From NCBI RefSeq assembly GCF_014217785.1, contig NZ_CP048814.1, forward strand, positions 3,410,001 through 3,474,000: a stretch of 64,000 bases of DNA, in the 5' to 3' direction. This DNA is from Rhodococcus triatomae. GTDB lineage: Bacteria > Actinomycetota > Actinomycetes > Mycobacteriales > Mycobacteriaceae. Every line of letters starts with the position of its first letter. Positions within the stretch are counted from its first letter, which is position 1. This document shows, one piece after another, positions 1-8,895 of this stretch. The position numbers and the translations under genes were made by a program. The notes beneath the pieces are model-generated. The model was given only the letters and a program-made list of their open reading frames with translations, was not told the origin of the DNA and did not search any database.

Positions 1-103
1 GATGCTGGGCGCGGCCCGGATCGCCCGGGTGGCGCCGGTGAGCCGCGAGATGATCCTGAACTTCGTGTCCCAGCACTCGCTGGGTCTGCCGAAGTCGTAC
101 TGA
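1..103 (+). CDS. Acyl-CoA dehydrogenase, C-terminal end only (partial)
   Basis: Only about 33 codons lie in the window, reading in the frame that starts at base 2 and ending in TGA. The tail includes EMILNFVSQHSLGLPKSY, which resembles the C-terminal helix and Leu-Pro-Lys-Ser-Tyr ending common in actinobacterial acyl-CoA dehydrogenases. The next gene is a crotonase beginning 10 bp downstream, which suits a beta-oxidation pair in one operon. The active site is outside the window, so substrate class cannot be judged. Family assignment rests on the tail motif and context alone. Confidence 0.55.
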   Translation, partial: MLGAARIARVAPVSREMILNFVSQHSLGLPKSY

Positions 104-113
104 GGGAGCGGAC

Positions 114-905
114 ATGACCGACAGCGAGGCCACGAGGGTGGACGCGGCGGAGGACGACCGGTACGTGCGTTACCACGTCGACTCGGGCCGGGCGACGCTC
201 ACTCTCGACTCACCACACAACCGCAACGCGATCTCCCAGCGCCTGGTGACCGAACTCCACGAGGGGCTCGCCGCCGCAGCAGCGGACGACGACGTTCGCG
301 TGGTCGTGCTCACGCACACCGGTGGCACGTTCTGCGCGGGCGCGGACCTGTCCGATGCGTCGGCCGACTTCGAGACCCGGACGATGCAGATGGCGGATCT
401 GCTGCGTGCGATCCTCGAACTGCCCAAGCCGGTGATCGCGCAGATCGACGGGCACGTGCGGGCCGGGGGGATGGGTCTGGTCGCCGCGTGCGATCTCGCG
501 GTGGCGGGGGACTCGACCACGTTCGCACTCACCGAGGCGCGGCTCGGGCTGGCACCGTCGATCATCTCGCTCACCGTTCTGCCTCGCCTGACCTCCCGGG
601 CGGCGAGCCGGTACTTCCTCACGGGCGAGAAGTTCGGCGCCCACGAGGCCGAGGCGATCGGGCTGATCTCCGAGGCGTCGGGCGATCCCGCCCGCACCGT
701 CGCCGAGATCGTCGGCGACATCCGGGCCGGATCCCCGCAGGGGCTGGCCGCGTCGAAGGCGCTCACGACTCGCCCGATCCTCGCCGACTTCGATCGATCC
801 GCGACCACGCTCGCCGCCGAGTCGGCCCGCCTGTTCTCCTCGGACGAGGCGCGGGAGGGCATGATGGCATTCCTGCAGAAGCGCCCACCCGCCTGGGCCG
901 GGTAG
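114..905 (+). CDS. Enoyl-CoA hydratase/isomerase (crotonase) family protein
   Basis: A 263-residue crotonase fold protein, usual length for the family, expected to act in the cytosol on enoyl-CoA esters. The CoA-binding/oxyanion segment FCAGADLS lies near residue 75 and the second oxyanion-hole glycines are in HVRAGGMGLVAACDLAV near residue 115. The helix with EARLGLAPS follows, where one catalytic acid is usually placed. The start ATG has GGGAGCG a few bases upstream and follows the acyl-CoA dehydrogenase end by 10 bp, so the two are probably co-transcribed. A TetR regulator follows. The acyl substrate cannot be deduced from sequence. Confidence 0.85.
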   Translation: MTDSEATRVDAAEDDRYVRYHVDSGRATLTLDSPHNRNAISQRLVTELHEGLAAAAADDDVRVVVLTHTGGTFCAGADLSDASADFETRTMQMADLLRAILELPKPVIAQIDGHVRAGGMGLVAACDLAVAGDSTTFALTEARLGLAPSIISLTVLPRLTSRAASRYFLTGEKFGAHEAEAIGLISEASGDPARTVAEIVGDIRAGSPQGLAASKALTTRPILADFDRSATTLAAESARLFSSDEAREGMMAFLQKRPPAWAG

Positions 906-919
906 ACGGCGGCCGGGCC

Positions 920-967
920 GGATCCAGGACGAGGTGGATCCAGGAAGAGGTATCGAGGAAGAGGACG
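920..967 (+). repeat. Three degenerate 16-bp tandem repeats ahead of the TetR gene
   Basis: Three successive 16-bp units share the pattern GGATCCAGGAAGAGGT. The first two differ at one position and the third (ATCGAGGAAGAGGACG) is more diverged. The purine-rich AGGAAGAGG core could supply several overlapping ribosome-binding sites for the TetR gene that begins 5 bp further on. Confidence 0.5.
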
Positions 968-971
968 GAAC

Positions 972-1577
972 ATGACGCGTGAACCCAAGCAGGACCGGAG
1001 TCGGGTCACGCGCCTACGGCTGCTCGAGTCGACGATCGACTGCCTCGCCGAGTTGGGATGGGGTGCGACGACGGTGAGCGTCGTCGCCGAGCGGGCCGGT
1101 GTCTCCCGCGGCGCCACCCAGCACCACTTCCCCACCCGGGAGGATCTCATCACCGCGGCCCTCGAGTACATGTTCGACGCCCGGATGGAGGAGGCGCGGC
1201 GGGAGTCGGCCGCGCTGCCGACGGGCGCCGGCCGCACCGAGGCCGTCGTGTCACGGCTCGTCGACTACTACACCGGGACGCTCTTCAAGGCCGCACTGCA
1301 GGTATGGACGGCGGCGGCGGCGGACCCGGAACTGCGGGCGCGCGTCCTGCCGCTCGAGGAGCGGTTCGGACGGATCGCGCACCGCACCGCGGTCGAGCAT
1401 CTCGGGGTCGACGACAAGGATCCGCTCACCCACCGCCTCGTGCAGGCGACGCTCGACCTGGCCCGCGGGCTGGGTCTGGCCGACGTCCTCAACGACGACT
1501 CCCGCCGCAGGAGCGAGATCGTGCGGCAGTGGTCCCTCCAACTCGACATCGCACTCGCCGCGTCGTCCCGCGCCTGA
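972..1577 (+). CDS. TetR/AcrR family transcriptional regulator
   Basis: A 201-residue protein with an N-terminal TetR helix-turn-helix. VSVVAERAGVSRGATQHHF at about residues 35-55 is the recognition region, followed by PTREDLITAALEYMF leading into the ligand domain. The C-terminal two thirds is a typical variable all-helical ligand domain. It is co-directional with and 66 bp downstream of the crotonase, so it is a good candidate local repressor of the acyl-CoA dehydrogenase/crotonase operon with an acyl-CoA or fatty acid inducer. That role is inference. Three purine-rich repeats lie just before the start. Confidence 0.88.
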   Translation: MTREPKQDRSRVTRLRLLESTIDCLAELGWGATTVSVVAERAGVSRGATQHHFPTREDLITAALEYMFDARMEEARRESAALPTGAGRTEAVVSRLVDYYTGTLFKAALQVWTAAAADPELRARVLPLEERFGRIAHRTAVEHLGVDDKDPLTHRLVQATLDLARGLGLADVLNDDSRRRSEIVRQWSLQLDIALAASSRA

Positions 1578-1592
1578 CGTCGCGACCGTGGG

Positions 1593-1598
1593 TAGAGT
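1593..1598 (+). promoter_or_regulatory. Putative -10 element for a leaderless lipoprotein transcript
   Basis: TAGAGT lies 7 bp before the GTG start of the first DUF3558 lipoprotein and there is no Shine-Dalgarno sequence. This is the spacing typical of leaderless mRNAs in this group. No convincing -35 box was seen. Confidence 0.4.
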
Positions 1599-1605
1599 CA
1601 CCGGC

Positions 1606-2136
1606 GTGTGGAGGAGAGCGGGGGCAGTGGCCGCGGTGTCGGCCGTGACGCTCGTCGCCGCCTGCGGTGACGGCGGCGATTCGCCGTCCCCGGTGCCCAC
1701 CGGCGCGCCCACGGCCTCCGAGCCGACCGATCCCGGCCCCTTCCTCGGCGAATGCGGCTCGGTGACCGACGACGAGGTCGCCGCGGCTTTCGCGATGCCT
1801 CCGTTCACCATGATCACCCGCAACTCGGTGGGCTGTGAGTGGGAGGTCGGCGGTCTCGGCGGCCCCAGCGTGACCTTCTCCTGGTACCGCGGCAGTCCGA
1901 TCGGCCGCGAACGGGCCGGGTCCGAACTCATCGGCAGGCCCGCCCAGGACATCTCGATCGACGGCAATCCGGGATTCATCGCCTCCTCGTCGGGCATTCT
2001 GTGCGAGCTCGGCGTGCAGTTCGACGGCGACTTCGCGCACTGGTCGGTGATGTACGGCAACTCCCGGCCCACCGCCGATCCGTGTGACGTCGCCCGAACG
2101 CTCGCCGAACTCGGCGTGTCGAGGATGCAGCGATGA
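1606..2136 (+). CDS. DUF3558 domain lipoprotein
   Basis: A 176-residue exported lipoprotein. The start chosen is a GTG giving the short N-terminus [20 protein letters not shown]: Arg-Arg, a hydrophobic h-region and the lipobox LVAAC, so Cys20 is the predicted lipidation site. A longer upstream reading would bury the signal peptide. A Pro/Thr/Ser-rich linker follows, then the DUF3558 body with spaced cysteines ([26 protein letters not shown]). The stop overlaps the next lipoprotein start by ATGA. DUF3558 proteins are common in mycolate-bearing actinobacteria and their function is unknown. Confidence 0.8.
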   Translation: MWRRAGAVAAVSAVTLVAACGDGGDSPSPVPTGAPTASEPTDPGPFLGECGSVTDDEVAAAFAMPPFTMITRNSVGCEWEVGGLGGPSVTFSWYRGSPIGRERAGSELIGRPAQDISIDGNPGFIASSSGILCELGVQFDGDFAHWSVMYGNSRPTADPCDVARTLAELGVSRMQR

Positions 2137-2669
2137 CGGGGCGCCGCTCCGGGGTCCGGGTCGCGGGGGCACTGGCTCTCGCGGCCGTCGCCGTCGCGTC
2201 CTGCGGTCGCAGTGTGGAGGGCACCCCCGTCGCGGAGGGGGCGTACGCCGGGAATCCGGAGCAGTTCACCGATCTGTTGCAGGAGTGCAATGCCGTCGCC
2301 GAGGACCAGATCGCGGAGACCGTCGGTGCCGACGCGATCGAGCGCGGCTTCCTCGGCGCGATCTGCCGGTGGGACGCGATCGGGGTGAACGGGACCGTGA
2401 AGGTGACGTTCCACTGGTTCGAGACGGGCACCCTCGACACGGAGCGGGAGACGGCGGAGCAGCTGGGTTACGAGGTCGAGAACGCCACGGTGCAGGGCCG
2501 TCGCGCGGTCCTCCTGCGGCCGCCCGCCGATCCGGGTTCCTGCGGGATCGCCCTCGGTTCGCCCAGCGTGGGAGTGGTGGGGTGGTGGGTCCAGTACGGC
2601 GGCGGGGCCGCGGACCCGTGTGCGGCGGCGATGAAGCTGGCCGATCTCACCGTCGATCTCAGCAGTTGA
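2133..2669 (+). CDS. DUF3558 domain lipoprotein, second of a tandem pair
   Basis: A 178-residue lipoprotein translationally coupled (ATGA overlap) to the previous gene. The signal peptide has an Arg-rich n-region, an Ala/Val/Leu core and lipobox VAVASC, giving a lipidated Cys near residue 24. The mature part resembles its neighbour in layout ([41 protein letters not shown]), consistent with duplication of an ancestral DUF3558 gene followed by divergence. Likely anchored on the outer face of the membrane. Function unknown. Confidence 0.8.
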   Translation: MTGRRSGVRVAGALALAAVAVASCGRSVEGTPVAEGAYAGNPEQFTDLLQECNAVAEDQIAETVGADAIERGFLGAICRWDAIGVNGTVKVTFHWFETGTLDTERETAEQLGYEVENATVQGRRAVLLRPPADPGSCGIALGSPSVGVVGWWVQYGGGAADPCAAAMKLADLTVDLSS

Positions 2670-2809
2670 GCGAAACGGCGGCTCGTCGGTCGAGACGCCC
2701 ACCGCCGCGATGGCCTATGGTGTCTTGCACCCGGCCCCATGACAGACGCCGACGAACCTGGCCCCATAACGGATCTTCTCCGCAGCAACCCGACGCGGTC
2801 GGACTCGCT

Positions 2810-2839
2810 TTGACCTTCGGCCGCGCCGCCGGGTATTGT
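2810..2839 (+). promoter_or_regulatory. Putative promoter of the rpsL operon
   Basis: TTGACC (2810-2815), an 18-bp spacer and TATTGT (2834-2839) form a plausible housekeeping promoter in the 455-bp stretch between the lipoproteins and rpsL. It would leave a leader of about 280 nt. The rest of that stretch has no convincing gene. It contains small inverted repeats, for example GAGGCA/TGCCTC around 3025-3047. Confidence 0.4.
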
Positions 2840-3124
2840 TGTGGGTCGTGTCCGGCCAGTCCGGGCCGATCTGTGTGCCTAGCGAGGTATTGCCGTGCGC
2901 ACGTTCGTGCAGACGCCTGTTCCGAACGCGCATCCGGTTGCCTGTGTTGGGGTATGCGACACGCCCGACCCTGGGGTGCGAGAAACGGTGTTTCACCAGT
3001 GGATTGTTCGACCGGGGGCCGGGTGAGAGGCAGCAGCTCTCTTGCCTCAACTGCTAGATCCCTAATTTCAGAACAGCCAAGGTTGCTTGTTCAGCAGTCT
3101 GTTCGCCAACGAGAAAGACGGTTA

Positions 3125-3499
3125 ATGCCAACCATCAACCAACTGGTCCGCAAGGGCCGCCGCGACAAGGCCACCAAGGTCAAGACCGCGGCCCTCAAGG
3201 GCAGCCCGCAGCGTCGTGGCGTGTGCACCCGCGTGTACACCACCACGCCCAAGAAGCCGAACTCCGCTCTGCGGAAGGTCGCGCGTGTGCGCCTGACCAG
3301 CTCCGTCGAGGTCACCGCCTACATCCCCGGTGAGGGCCACAACCTGCAGGAGCACTCGATGGTGCTCGTCCGCGGCGGTCGTGTGAAGGACCTCCCGGGT
3401 GTGCGCTACAAGATCATCCGCGGCTCCCTCGACACCCAGGGTGTCAAGGGCCGCAAGCAGGCCCGCAGCCGCTACGGAGCGAAGAAGGAGAAGGGCTGA
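3125..3499 (+). CDS. rpsL: 30S ribosomal protein S12
   Basis: A 124-residue S12 with the canonical start [12 protein letters not shown] and the conserved loop [16 protein letters not shown]. Lys43 and Lys88 (in GGRVKDLPG) are both wild-type lysines; in mycobacteria, changes at these positions give streptomycin resistance, so this allele looks susceptible. It is the first gene of the str operon and its TGA overlaps the rpsG start (TGATG). The preceding ribosome-binding site is weak (GAGAAAGACGG), despite a long leader that could carry control elements. Confidence 0.98.
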   Translation: MPTINQLVRKGRRDKATKVKTAALKGSPQRRGVCTRVYTTTPKKPNSALRKVARVRLTSSVEVTAYIPGEGHNLQEHSMVLVRGGRVKDLPGVRYKIIRGSLDTQGVKGRKQARSRYGAKKEKG

Positions 3500-3969
3500 T
3501 GCCACGTAAAGGTCCCGCTCCCAAGCGCCCCCTCATCAACGACCCGGTCTACGGTTCGCCGCTGGTGACCCAGCTGGTCAACAAGATCCTGCTGGACGGC
3601 AAGAAGTCCACCGCCGAGCGCATCGTGTACCAGGCTCTCGAGCAGGCTCGCGAGAAGACCGGCACCGATCCGGTCGTCACGCTCAAGCGTGCGCTGGACA
3701 ACGTCAAGCCGGCCCTCGAGGTTCGTAGCCGCCGCGTCGGTGGTGCTACCTACCAGGTCCCCGTCGAGGTTCGCCCGGGCCGTTCCACCACGCTGGCACT
3801 GCGCTGGCTGGTGACCTTCTCGCGTCAGCGTCGTGAGAAGACCATGGTCGAGCGTCTCGCCAACGAGCTCCTCGACGCCAGCAACGGCCTCGGTGCCGCG
3901 GTGAAGCGTCGCGAGGACACGCACAAGATGGCCGAAGCCAACAAGGCGTTCGCCCACTACCGCTGGTGA
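3499..3969 (+). CDS. rpsG: 30S ribosomal protein S7
   Basis: A 156-residue S7, a primary 16S rRNA-binding protein that nucleates assembly of the 30S head. The start [12 protein letters not shown] and the conserved [13 protein letters not shown] segment near residue 80 are diagnostic. The C-terminal part with [10 protein letters not shown] and AFAHYRW matches the family. It begins within the rpsL stop (TGATG), indicating translational coupling. A 162-bp gap with a perfect hairpin separates it from fusA. Confidence 0.98.
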   Translation: MPRKGPAPKRPLINDPVYGSPLVTQLVNKILLDGKKSTAERIVYQALEQAREKTGTDPVVTLKRALDNVKPALEVRSRRVGGATYQVPVEVRPGRSTTLALRWLVTFSRQRREKTMVERLANELLDASNGLGAAVKRREDTHKMAEANKAFAHYRW

Positions 3970-3974
3970 CGTAC

Positions 3975-4010
3975 GTGTCGGAGCGGCCCACCCGTGGGCC
4001 GCTCCGACAC
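3975..4010 (+). terminator. Perfect 16-bp hairpin between rpsG and fusA
   Basis: GTGTCGGAGCGGCCCA, a CCCG loop and the exact reverse complement form an uninterrupted 16-bp GC-rich stem 5 bp after the rpsG stop. No T-tract follows, so it is not a classical terminator. It could be a partial terminator or attenuator, a processing site or an RNA stabiliser setting the rpsLG to fusA-tuf ratio. Confidence 0.55.
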
Positions 4011-4131
4011 CGTCGCAAGGTCGGCTCGGTTCGTCCGTGCCGGCAAGACAACAACTCGACAATGTGGCCCACCGGTCGGACACCGGACGCGGCCGAACCC
4101 GAATTACGAGCAACGAGCGGGGAAGAATCCT

Positions 4132-6234
4132 GTGGCACAGGAAGTGCTGACCGACCTGAACAAGGTCCGCAACATCGGCATCATGGCGCACATCGATGCC
4201 GGCAAGACCACGACCACCGAGCGCATCCTGTACTACACCGGTGTCAACTACAAGATCGGTGAGACCCACGACGGTGCGTCGACGACGGACTGGATGGAGC
4301 AGGAGAAGGAACGCGGCATCACCATCACCTCCGCCGCGGTGACCTGTTTCTGGAACGACAACCAGATCAACATCATCGACACCCCCGGCCACGTCGACTT
4401 CACGGTCGAGGTCGAGCGGTCCCTGCGCGTCCTCGACGGCGCCGTCGCGGTCTTCGACGGCAAGGAAGGCGTCGAGCCGCAGTCGGAGCAGGTGTGGCGT
4501 CAGGCCGCCAAGTACGACGTTCCGCGCATCTGTTTCGTCAACAAGATGGACAAGATGGGCGCGGACTTCTACTTCACGGTCCAGACCATCATCGACCGTC
4601 TCGGCGCGAAGCCGCTGGTCCTGCAGCTGCCCATCGGCGCAGAGGACGAGTTCGACGGCGTGGTCGACCTGGTCGAGATGAAGGCCATCACCTGGCGTGG
4701 CACCGTCGAGATCGGCGCTGCGCCGACCTTCGAGGAGATCCCCGCGGATCTGGCCGACAAGGCTGCCGAGTACCGCGAGAAGCTGCTCGAGACGGTTGCC
4801 GAGTCCGACGAAGAGCTCATGGAGAAGTACTTCGGCGGCGAGGAACTCACCGTCGAGGAGATCAAGGGCGCCATCCGCAAGATGACGGTCGCTTCCGAGC
4901 TCTACCCGGTGCTGTGCGGGTCCGCGTTCAAGAACAAGGGCGTGCAGCCCATGCTCGACGCGGTCATCGACTACCTGCCGAACCCGCTCGACATCGGCGA
5001 GGTCCACGGCCACGTGGTGGGCAACGAGGAAGAAGAGATCACCCGTCGGCCGTCCAAGGACGAGCCGTTCTCGGCGCTCGCGTTCAAGATCGCCGCGCAC
5101 CCGTTCTTCGGCAAGCTCACCTTCGTGCGGGTGTACTCCGGCCAGGTTGCTCCCGGGGCCCAGGTCCTCAACGCGACCAAGGGCAAGAAGGAGCGCATCG
5201 GCAAGCTCTTCCAGATGCACGCCAACAAGGAGAACCCGGTCGACGAGGCAGTCGCGGGCCACATCTACGCGATGATCGGCCTGAAGGACACCACTACCGG
5301 CGACACCCTGTGCGATCAGGCGAACCCGGTCGTGCTCGAGTCGATGACGTTCCCGGACCCGGTCATCCAGGTGTCCATCGAGCCGAAGACCAAGTCCGAC
5401 CAGGAGAAGCTGGGCACCGCGATCCAGAAGCTCGCCGAAGAGGACCCGACCTTCTCGGTCGAGCTCGACGACGAGACCGGCCAGACCGTCATCGGCGGCA
5501 TGGGCGAGCTGCACCTCGACATCCTCGTCGACCGCATGCGGCGCGAGTTCAAGGTCGAGGCCAACGTCGGCAAGCCGCAGGTCGCGTACCGCGAGACGAT
5601 CACCAAGAAGGTCGAGAAGCTCGAGTTCACGCACAAGAAGCAGACCGGTGGTTCGGGCCAGTTCGCGAAGGTCATCATCGCCCTCGAGCCGTTCGTCGGC
5701 GAGGACGGCGCGAGCTACGAGTTCGAGAACAAGGTCACCGGTGGCCGCGTGCCGCGCGAGTACATCCCCTCGGTCGACGCCGGTGCGCAGGACGCCATGC
5801 AGTACGGCGTGCTCGCCGGGTACCCGCTGGTGAACCTCAAGCTCACCCTGGTCGACGGCGCGTACCACGACGTCGACTCCTCGGAAATGGCCTTCAAGGT
5901 CGCCGGTTCGCAGGCGCTGAAGGAAGCCGCCCGCAAGGCCGGCCCGGTCATTCTCGAGCCCCTCATGGCCGTCGAGGTCACCACACCCGAGGACTACATG
6001 GGTGAAGTGATCGGCGACCTGAACTCCCGCCGTGGCCAGATCCAGGCCATGGAGGAACGCAGTGGTGCCCGTGTCGTCAAGGCGCTGGTTCCGCTCTCGG
6101 AGATGTTCGGCTACATCGGTGACCTGCGGTCGAAGACCCAGGGTCGAGCGAACTTCTCCATGGTGTTCGATTCCTACGCAGAGGTTCCCTCGAACGTCTC
6201 GAAGGAAATCATCGCCAAGGCGACCGGCGAATAG
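4132..6234 (+). CDS. fusA: Elongation factor G
   Basis: A 700-residue translocase GTPase. The start is set at a GTG giving [20 protein letters not shown]; an upstream in-frame ATG would add a tail encoded partly by the intergenic hairpin and unlike EF-G. G1 is AHIDAGKTT near residue 20, G3 DTPGHVDF near 85 and G4 NKMDKMGA near 140. The EF-G domain IV segment GGSGQFAKV and the late segment [10 protein letters not shown] are present. Length equals the usual bacterial value. It is the third gene of the str operon and is followed 78 bp later by tuf. Confidence 0.98.
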   Translation: MAQEVLTDLNKVRNIGIMAHIDAGKTTTTERILYYTGVNYKIGETHDGASTTDWMEQEKERGITITSAAVTCFWNDNQINIIDTPGHVDFTVEVERSLRVLDGAVAVFDGKEGVEPQSEQVWRQAAKYDVPRICFVNKMDKMGADFYFTVQTIIDRLGAKPLVLQLPIGAEDEFDGVVDLVEMKAITWRGTVEIGAAPTFEEIPADLADKAAEYREKLLETVAESDEELMEKYFGGEELTVEEIKGAIRKMTVASELYPVLCGSAFKNKGVQPMLDAVIDYLPNPLDIGEVHGHVVGNEEEEITRRPSKDEPFSALAFKIAAHPFFGKLTFVRVYSGQVAPGAQVLNATKGKKERIGKLFQMHANKENPVDEAVAGHIYAMIGLKDTTTGDTLCDQANPVVLESMTFPDPVIQVSIEPKTKSDQEKLGTAIQKLAEEDPTFSVELDDETGQTVIGGMGELHLDILVDRMRREFKVEANVGKPQVAYRETITKKVEKLEFTHKKQTGGSGQFAKVIIALEPFVGEDGASYEFENKVTGGRVPREYIPSVDAGAQDAMQYGVLAGYPLVNLKLTLVDGAYHDVDSSEMAFKVAGSQALKEAARKAGPVILEPLMAVEVTTPEDYMGEVIGDLNSRRGQIQAMEERSGARVVKALVPLSEMFGYIGDLRSKTQGRANFSMVFDSYAEVPSNVSKEIIAKATGE

Positions 6235-6312
6235 CCTGTCGGCCGAACGACAAAGTAATTACCCACCGCACTGCTGCATACCGCAAGCACCAATCAGTCC
6301 AGGAGGACACAA

Positions 6313-7503
6313 GTGGCGAAGGCGAAGTTCGAGCGGACCAAGCCGCACGTGAACATCGGCACCATCGGTCACGTCGACCACGGCAAGACCACGCTGACCG
6401 CGGCCATCACCAAGGTTCTGCACGATGCGTACCCGGACCTGAACGAGGCGTCGGCGTTCGACGAGATCGACAAGGCTCCTGAGGAGAAGGCTCGCGGCAT
6501 CACGATCAACATCTCGCACGTCGAGTACCAGACCGAGAAGCGCCACTACGCCCACGTCGACGCTCCCGGTCACGCCGACTACATCAAGAACATGATCACC
6601 GGTGCGGCCCAGATGGACGGTGCCATTCTCGTGGTCGCCGCCACCGACGGCCCGATGCCGCAGACGCGTGAGCACGTGCTGCTCGCCCGTCAGGTCGGCG
6701 TGCCTTACATCCTCGTCGCGCTGAACAAGTCCGACATGGTCGACGACGAGGAAATCCTCGAGCTCGTCGAGATGGAGGTCCGCGAGCTGCTCGCGAGCCA
6801 GGACTTCGACGAGGAGGCTCCGGTCGTGCGCGTCTCGGGCCTGAAGGCGCTCGAGGGCGACGAGAAGTGGGCCAACAGCATTCTCGAGCTGATGAACGCC
6901 GTTGACGAGTCCATCCCGGACCCGGTTCGTGAGACCGAGAAGCCGTTCCTCATGCCCGTCGAGGACGTCTTCACCATCACCGGTCGTGGCACCGTCGTCA
7001 CCGGCCGCATCGAGCGCGGTGTGGTCAACGTGAACGAAGAGGTCGAGATCGTCGGTATCAAGGAGACGGTCACCAAGACCACCGTCACCGGTATCGAGAT
7101 GTTCCGCAAGCTGCTCGACTCGGGTCAGGCGGGCGACAACGTCGGTCTGCTGGTTCGTGGTATCAAGCGCGAGGACGTCGAGCGCGGCCAGGTCGTCATC
7201 AAGCCGGGCACCACGACCCCGCACACCGAGTTCGAGGGCCAGGCGTACATCCTGTCCAAGGACGAGGGTGGCCGTCACACGCCGTTCTTCAACAACTACC
7301 GTCCGCAGTTCTACTTCCGTACCACGGACGTGACGGGCGTCGTGACGCTGCCCGAGGGCACCGAGATGGTCATGCCCGGTGACAACACCGAGATGTCCGT
7401 CAAGCTGATCCAGCCGGTCGCCATGGACGAGGGCCTGCGCTTCGCGATCCGTGAGGGTGGCCGCACCGTCGGCGCCGGCAAGGTCACCAAGATCGTCAAG
7501 TGA
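6313..7503 (+). CDS. tuf: Elongation factor Tu
   Basis: A 396-residue EF-Tu that delivers aminoacyl-tRNA to the ribosome. The GTG start follows a strong AGGAGG at 6301-6306. Motifs: G1 GHVDHGKTT near residue 19, G3 DAPGHADY near 80, G4 NKSDMVDD near 135, then the beta-barrel domains ending in [10 protein letters not shown]. Length and sequence are typical. It is the last gene of the str operon and is followed by a strong intrinsic hairpin. Confidence 0.98.
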   Translation: MAKAKFERTKPHVNIGTIGHVDHGKTTLTAAITKVLHDAYPDLNEASAFDEIDKAPEEKARGITINISHVEYQTEKRHYAHVDAPGHADYIKNMITGAAQMDGAILVVAATDGPMPQTREHVLLARQVGVPYILVALNKSDMVDDEEILELVEMEVRELLASQDFDEEAPVVRVSGLKALEGDEKWANSILELMNAVDESIPDPVRETEKPFLMPVEDVFTITGRGTVVTGRIERGVVNVNEEVEIVGIKETVTKTTVTGIEMFRKLLDSGQAGDNVGLLVRGIKREDVERGQVVIKPGTTTPHTEFEGQAYILSKDEGGRHTPFFNNYRPQFYFRTTDVTGVVTLPEGTEMVMPGDNTEMSVKLIQPVAMDEGLRFAIREGGRTVGAGKVTKIVK

Positions 7504-7524
7504 TCTCTGCACTCGCATGAATCG

Positions 7525-7544
7525 GTGATCGCTCACGCGATCAC
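7525..7544 (+). other. Short inverted repeat after tuf
   Basis: GTGATCGC-TCAC-GCGATCAC forms a perfect 8-bp stem with a 4-nt loop just after the tuf stop and ahead of the main terminator. It may act as a 3' end stabiliser or simply as part of the termination region. Confidence 0.4.
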
Positions 7545-7552
7545 ATGCTGAA

Positions 7553-7592
7553 CGACAGCGGCGCTCACCCCTCGGGGTGGGCGCCGCTGTCG
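7553..7592 (+). terminator. Intrinsic terminator of the str operon
   Basis: An 18-19-bp GC-rich stem beginning CGACAGCGGCGC, with a single G-T wobble and a minimal loop, is followed by a weakly T-rich stretch (TCCTGTTCGGGCTTTT). Placement 50 bp after the tuf stop and before an unrelated gene fits termination of the rpsL-rpsG-fusA-tuf transcript. Confidence 0.8.
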
Positions 7593-7749
7593 TCCTGTTC
7601 GGGCTTTTCGTCCGATCGCGTAGAATGGCCGCGGTCGACTTCGCGCGCGACACTTTCGCGTGAACCGTCGTTCGAGGGCCGGGCCGTACCGGGCGACCTG
7701 TCGGCCGCTCCCTCGAAGGAGCCGCCCGCGTCGAAGGAGCAGTACTCCC

Positions 7750-8832
7750 GTGCACACCACCCCCACCACCGGCTCGAGCCGGGCCGGCGACCCCGCCGTC
7801 GCCGGCGGCGTCGCGTCGGCGGCCGCGCCGGCAGCGGCGAAGCCGCGCCACGGGTGGGTCGACCTCGCCAAGGGCGTGTGCATCGTCCTGGTGGTGCTGC
7901 TGCACACGACGAACTTCATGGTGGGGCGCGGTCTGGCAGATCCGATCTGGCACGAGGTGAACTCGTTCGCGCAGCCGGTGCGGATGCCCCTGTTCTTCTT
8001 CGTCTCCGGTCTGTTCGTCACGAAGGCGTTGACGATGTCGTGGACCGACGTGCTCCGCCGGCGGGTGGCGCCCCTGGTCTACATCTACGCGTTGTGGACG
8101 GTCCTCCGGTTTTGGTACTTCACGCTGTTCCCGGAGACGAGCGGAACCGCCGAGGCAGCCGCGTGGTGGAAGCCGCTCGAGGCAGCCGTGCGCCCGGACA
8201 GCGGAATGTGGTTCATCTATGCGTTGGCGGTCTTCACGATCGCCGCCCGGGCGCTGCGCGATGTGGCTCCGGTGACCCAGATTGCTGCGGCGGGCGCGCT
8301 GGCAGTGGTCTCCCCCCGGCTCGAGTTCGACAGCTGGGCCTGGCACAGCATGCTGTCGTACCTCGTGTTCTTCCTGCTCGGTGTGTATCTCGCGCCGTTC
8401 GCGCACCGAGTTGCCGCCGGCTCGACGGTCCCCCGGGCGATGTATGCGGTGGGGCTGTGCGCGGTGGCCTCGCTCATCTATCGTGACAGCGACGTGGGTG
8501 AATACACGGTCGCGACCGTGGCGCTCAGTGTCATCGGTCTTGCGGCCGGAGTGATGGTGATGGGTAGGTTCGGTGAGGCCCGCATCCTCGAGCCGCTGCG
8601 ACGGCTCGGCCGCAATACGCTGCCGGTCTTCCTCATGCACGAGATCGTGCTCGGGACGGTGATCGCCGGTCTGATGGCGGTCGGCCTCGACCTCGCCGTC
8701 GGTCAGCGGATTCCGGCCGGCCCGCTGGTGGTCACGGCCGTCGCGGTGGCGGTGTCGATCGGCGTGCACCGGCTCACCCTGCTCCTGCGCCAGCCCTGGC
8801 TGTTCACGATCCCGGACCGGTTGATGCCCTGA
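7750..8832 (+). CDS. Acyltransferase family 3 (OafA/YrhL or fucose 4-O-acetylase type) integral membrane protein
   Basis: A protein of about 360 residues. The GTG start is preferred because GAAGGAG lies 11 bp upstream; a longer reading adds an Arg/Pro-rich tail of low plausibility. After a soluble Ala/Pro-rich N-terminus, [21 protein letters not shown] carries the conserved histidine of the Acyl_transf_3 family in the first membrane helix. About ten hydrophobic segments follow (for example [27 protein letters not shown] and [19 protein letters not shown]). It probably O-acylates an envelope glycan or lipid. The substrate is unknown. A possible -10 box TAGAAT lies at 7621-7626. Confidence 0.8.
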   Translation: MHTTPTTGSSRAGDPAVAGGVASAAAPAAAKPRHGWVDLAKGVCIVLVVLLHTTNFMVGRGLADPIWHEVNSFAQPVRMPLFFFVSGLFVTKALTMSWTDVLRRRVAPLVYIYALWTVLRFWYFTLFPETSGTAEAAAWWKPLEAAVRPDSGMWFIYALAVFTIAARALRDVAPVTQIAAAGALAVVSPRLEFDSWAWHSMLSYLVFFLLGVYLAPFAHRVAAGSTVPRAMYAVGLCAVASLIYRDSDVGEYTVATVALSVIGLAAGVMVMGRFGEARILEPLRRLGRNTLPVFLMHEIVLGTVIAGLMAVGLDLAVGQRIPAGPLVVTAVAVAVSIGVHRLTLLLRQPWLFTIPDRLMP

Positions 8833-8844
8833 TCCGGCGTGCCC

Positions 8845-8895
8845 GCTGTCAGTGTGTAGTAGCTGTCATCAGTGCGTGGTAGCTGTCAGTGCGTT
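8845..8895 (+). repeat. Three imperfect short tandem repeats between convergent genes
   Basis: Three copies of a unit beginning GCTGTCA with CAGTGYGT and (G)GTA lie end to end between the acyltransferase and the stop of the leftward amaP-like gene, running into that gene's last codons. No function is evident; replication slippage is the likely origin. Confidence 0.45.

Noticed and set aside
2836-3057. 73-codon open frame in the rpsL leader
   Set aside because: Non-ATG start, no ribosome-binding site, Cys/Arg-rich composition and no resemblance to a known leader peptide.
3994-4131. N-terminal extension of EF-G from an upstream ATG
   Set aside because: The extra 46 residues would be encoded partly by the intergenic hairpin and do not resemble EF-G; the GTG at 4132 gives the standard 700-residue protein.
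3472-5868. Very long minus-strand open frame (798 codons) opposite rpsG and fusA
   Set aside because: It is antisense to two highly conserved genes; the frame stays open because high third-position GC removes stop codons. The translation is repetitive Leu/Val/Asp/Arg and matches no family.
6259-8769. 836-codon minus-strand open frame opposite tuf and the acyltransferase
   Set aside because: Spans the strong terminator and two real genes on the other strand; no domain seen.
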